A DNA stretch of 64,000 nucleotides, from NCBI GenBank assembly GCA_001414325.1, contig LLKB01000001.1, positions 62,001 through 126,000 of the forward strand. Reading direction: 5' to 3'. Positions 62,860 through 64,000 of the stretch are shown one piece after another. Below the pieces are notes generated by a model that made no database searches, had not been told where the DNA came from, and saw only the letters and a program-made list of their open reading frames with translations. The position numbers and the translations under genes were made by a program. The first letter of the stretch is position 1; each line of letters begins with the position of its first letter. The stretch comes from Butyribacter intestini. Its GTDB lineage: Bacteria > Bacillota > Clostridia > Lachnospirales > Lachnospiraceae.

Positions 62860-63957
62860 CTAAAGCAATGCATCAATGTGCAGATGAAAATCTTTTGAAA
62901 GATCGTATGTTTTTGTGTCTGATATGACAATAGGTCTTGAAAGAAAGTTTTTATTTAACAAAACAACACGACCAACATCGCCATTTGACAATTTTACTTC
63001 TGTATTGATGTAGGCTTCAACAGTTCTTTCAATAAATTTATATAATGCTCCCGGTTCGTAGAGTTCTTTTTGCAGCTCCATATGTTCAAGGACAGGGAAC
63101 GGACAAATTCCTTTCCTATATACTCTGTTGGCGGTCATTGCATCATAAACATCTGCAATGGCGACAATACCTGAAAATAAATCGATTTCATTTCTCTTTA
63201 AACCATTTGGATAACCTTTGCCGTCATATCGTTCGTGATGCTGAAGTGCAGCAAGTTTTATTTTAGAGTTTAAATTTTTGGTTGAAAGGATTTCATAACC
63301 ATATTCAGGATGTTTTTTGATAATAGCATATTCGTTATCGGTAAGCTTTGAGGGTTTTTGGATGATTTCAGGTGGAATACGCAATTTTCCTATATCATGT
63401 AACATTCCTGCTATCATAAGCGTTTCAATATCATCATTACTTAAGTTCATCCATGTACCAATAACATTACATATAAGTGCAACATTTATAGAGTGGGCAT
63501 ATGTCAAATCATCGTATCCGCGCATACATTGCATCATTTCAAGAAGATGAAGTGGATTCCTGGATTTTTCAAGTATGCTTTCGATTTCTGAAATCATTTC
63601 ATCGACAAGACCGTCGCTGCTTTTTATTATCATATCATTTAATGTCTTTTTAAATCCTATAAGACATGAATCAAATTGTGATTGAAATTTTTTGAAATCT
63701 TCTGACTGCTCAATTCGTTCAAAGTATGTTGGTTTTTGATTGTCGTTATCATTATTGTTGGTGTTTTCAGTTTTTTCGGGTGAATCATTAACAAGTATAT
63801 ATACTGTTTTAATGGCATAGTGTTTTAGTTTGCTAATTATATCCGGTGTAAGTTCAGTGTTTTCCTGAATGATGAGCCGACCGTTATATGTATAAACGGA
63901 TTCTGCAACAATCATTCCGGGACGCAAATTAGCTGTAAATAGTTTTTTTGTTTTCAT
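62860..63957 (-). CDS. HD-GYP domain protein (second copy)
   Basis: 365 residues from ATG 63957, which has GGAGGGAG ten bases upstream; earlier in-frame ATGs overlap that site. N-terminal domain with a polar Asn/Asp-rich stretch (about 58-75), then HD-GYP (about 140-310): MLHDIGKLRIPPEII, HHERYDGKGYPNGLKRNEID, AIADVYDAMTANRVYRKG. Active-site residues are complete, so c-di-GMP hydrolysis is expected. Same architecture as 36255-37316, including the start MxxTKKLFTANLRPGMIVAE versus ISIEKTKPGMILGKE. Confidence 0.9.
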   Translation of the reverse strand: MKTKKLFTANLRPGMIVAESVYTYNGRLIIQENTELTPDIISKLKHYAIKTVYILVNDSPEKTENTNNNDNDNQKPTYFERIEQSEDFKKFQSQFDSCLIGFKKTLNDMIIKSSDGLVDEMISEIESILEKSRNPLHLLEMMQCMRGYDDLTYAHSINVALICNVIGTWMNLSNDDIETLMIAGMLHDIGKLRIPPEIIQKPSKLTDNEYAIIKKHPEYGYEILSTKNLNSKIKLAALQHHERYDGKGYPNGLKRNEIDLFSGIVAIADVYDAMTANRVYRKGICPFPVLEHMELQKELYEPGALYKFIERTVEAYINTEVKLSNGDVGRVVLLNKNFLSRPIVISDTKTYDLSKDFHLHIDALL

Positions 63958-64000
63958 TATTATCATCTCCCTCCTATTTTCAGATAAAGACATCCATATA

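Overview
The window looks like a chromosomal segment of an AT-rich Firmicute, most likely a gut Lachnospiraceae (Lachnospira/Roseburia/Butyrivibrio-like). Pointers are the low GC, the large Firmicute-type SRP RNA, a T-box leader in front of a long clostridial-type ileS, a spmB-like gene, paired HD-GYP proteins, BspA-like leucine-rich repeat and fibronectin-type secreted proteins, and many Shine-Dalgarno-led genes. The family assignment is inference from gene content; no species is claimed.

Layout. 0-5 kb is a mobile scar: an IS66 element (tnpA-tnpB-tnpC) sits between a beheaded gene and the 3' part of a small holin-like type I toxin, followed by an IS30-family element whose transposase seems internally deleted. 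5-9 kb is a run of small accessory genes, several decayed: HD hydrolase, Nudix, XRE/zinc-ribbon regulator, two Cys-rich small genes (one interrupted by TGA), a GIY-YIG-like stub, a pyrophosphatase-like protein and an N-truncated GNAT. 9-14.4 kb holds a secreted fibronectin-type protein split by a homopolymer frameshift, a BlaI/M56 (BlaR-like) sensory pair and a Uma2 remnant. 14.6-18.7 kb is a complete sulfate ABC transporter (sbp-cysT-cysW-cysA) with two catabolite-element-like sites upstream. 18.8-23.5 kb: aldehyde dehydrogenase, tRNA-Gly and a large LRR surface protein.

23.8-31 kb looks like an export/defence module: MATE pump, OmpR-type regulator and sensor kinase, then an ABC ATPase with a large FtsX permease, with an intact tiny holin-like toxin gene and hairpin repeats between the two halves. 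31-37 kb: AEC transporter, rhodanese, an amino-acid ABC transporter with fused binding protein and permease, and an HD-GYP protein. 37.4-41 kb: T-box and ileS. 41-47 kb: the deleted remains of a divergent hxlR/nitroreductase pair, a PD-(D/E)XK transposase-like gene beside tRNA-Leu and direct repeats, a YesN-type regulator, spmB-like, a small Cys protein, a PAP2 phosphatase, a second tRNA-Leu and the SRP RNA. 47-64 kb is mostly housekeeping: a large cyclic-nucleotide-binding-domain protein of unknown role, an SDR, a LytR_C protein, a TagA-like protein, an MsmK-type sugar ATPase, a CdaR-like regulator, a CtpA-type protease, uvrB, a GH42 beta-galactosidase, two small unknowns and a second HD-GYP protein.

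The most unusual theme is small structured repeats. One family (about 183 bp, perfect 14-bp inverted ends) has two full and two partial copies, with a stem that changes sequence but stays paired; one copy supplies the last codons of the PAP2 gene. A second family (62-80 bp, ends TTGCGAAAC/GTTTCGCAA) sits inside operons. There are also a 148-bp nested hairpin after uvrB and 79-bp, 38-bp, 17-bp and 13-bp tandem repeats.
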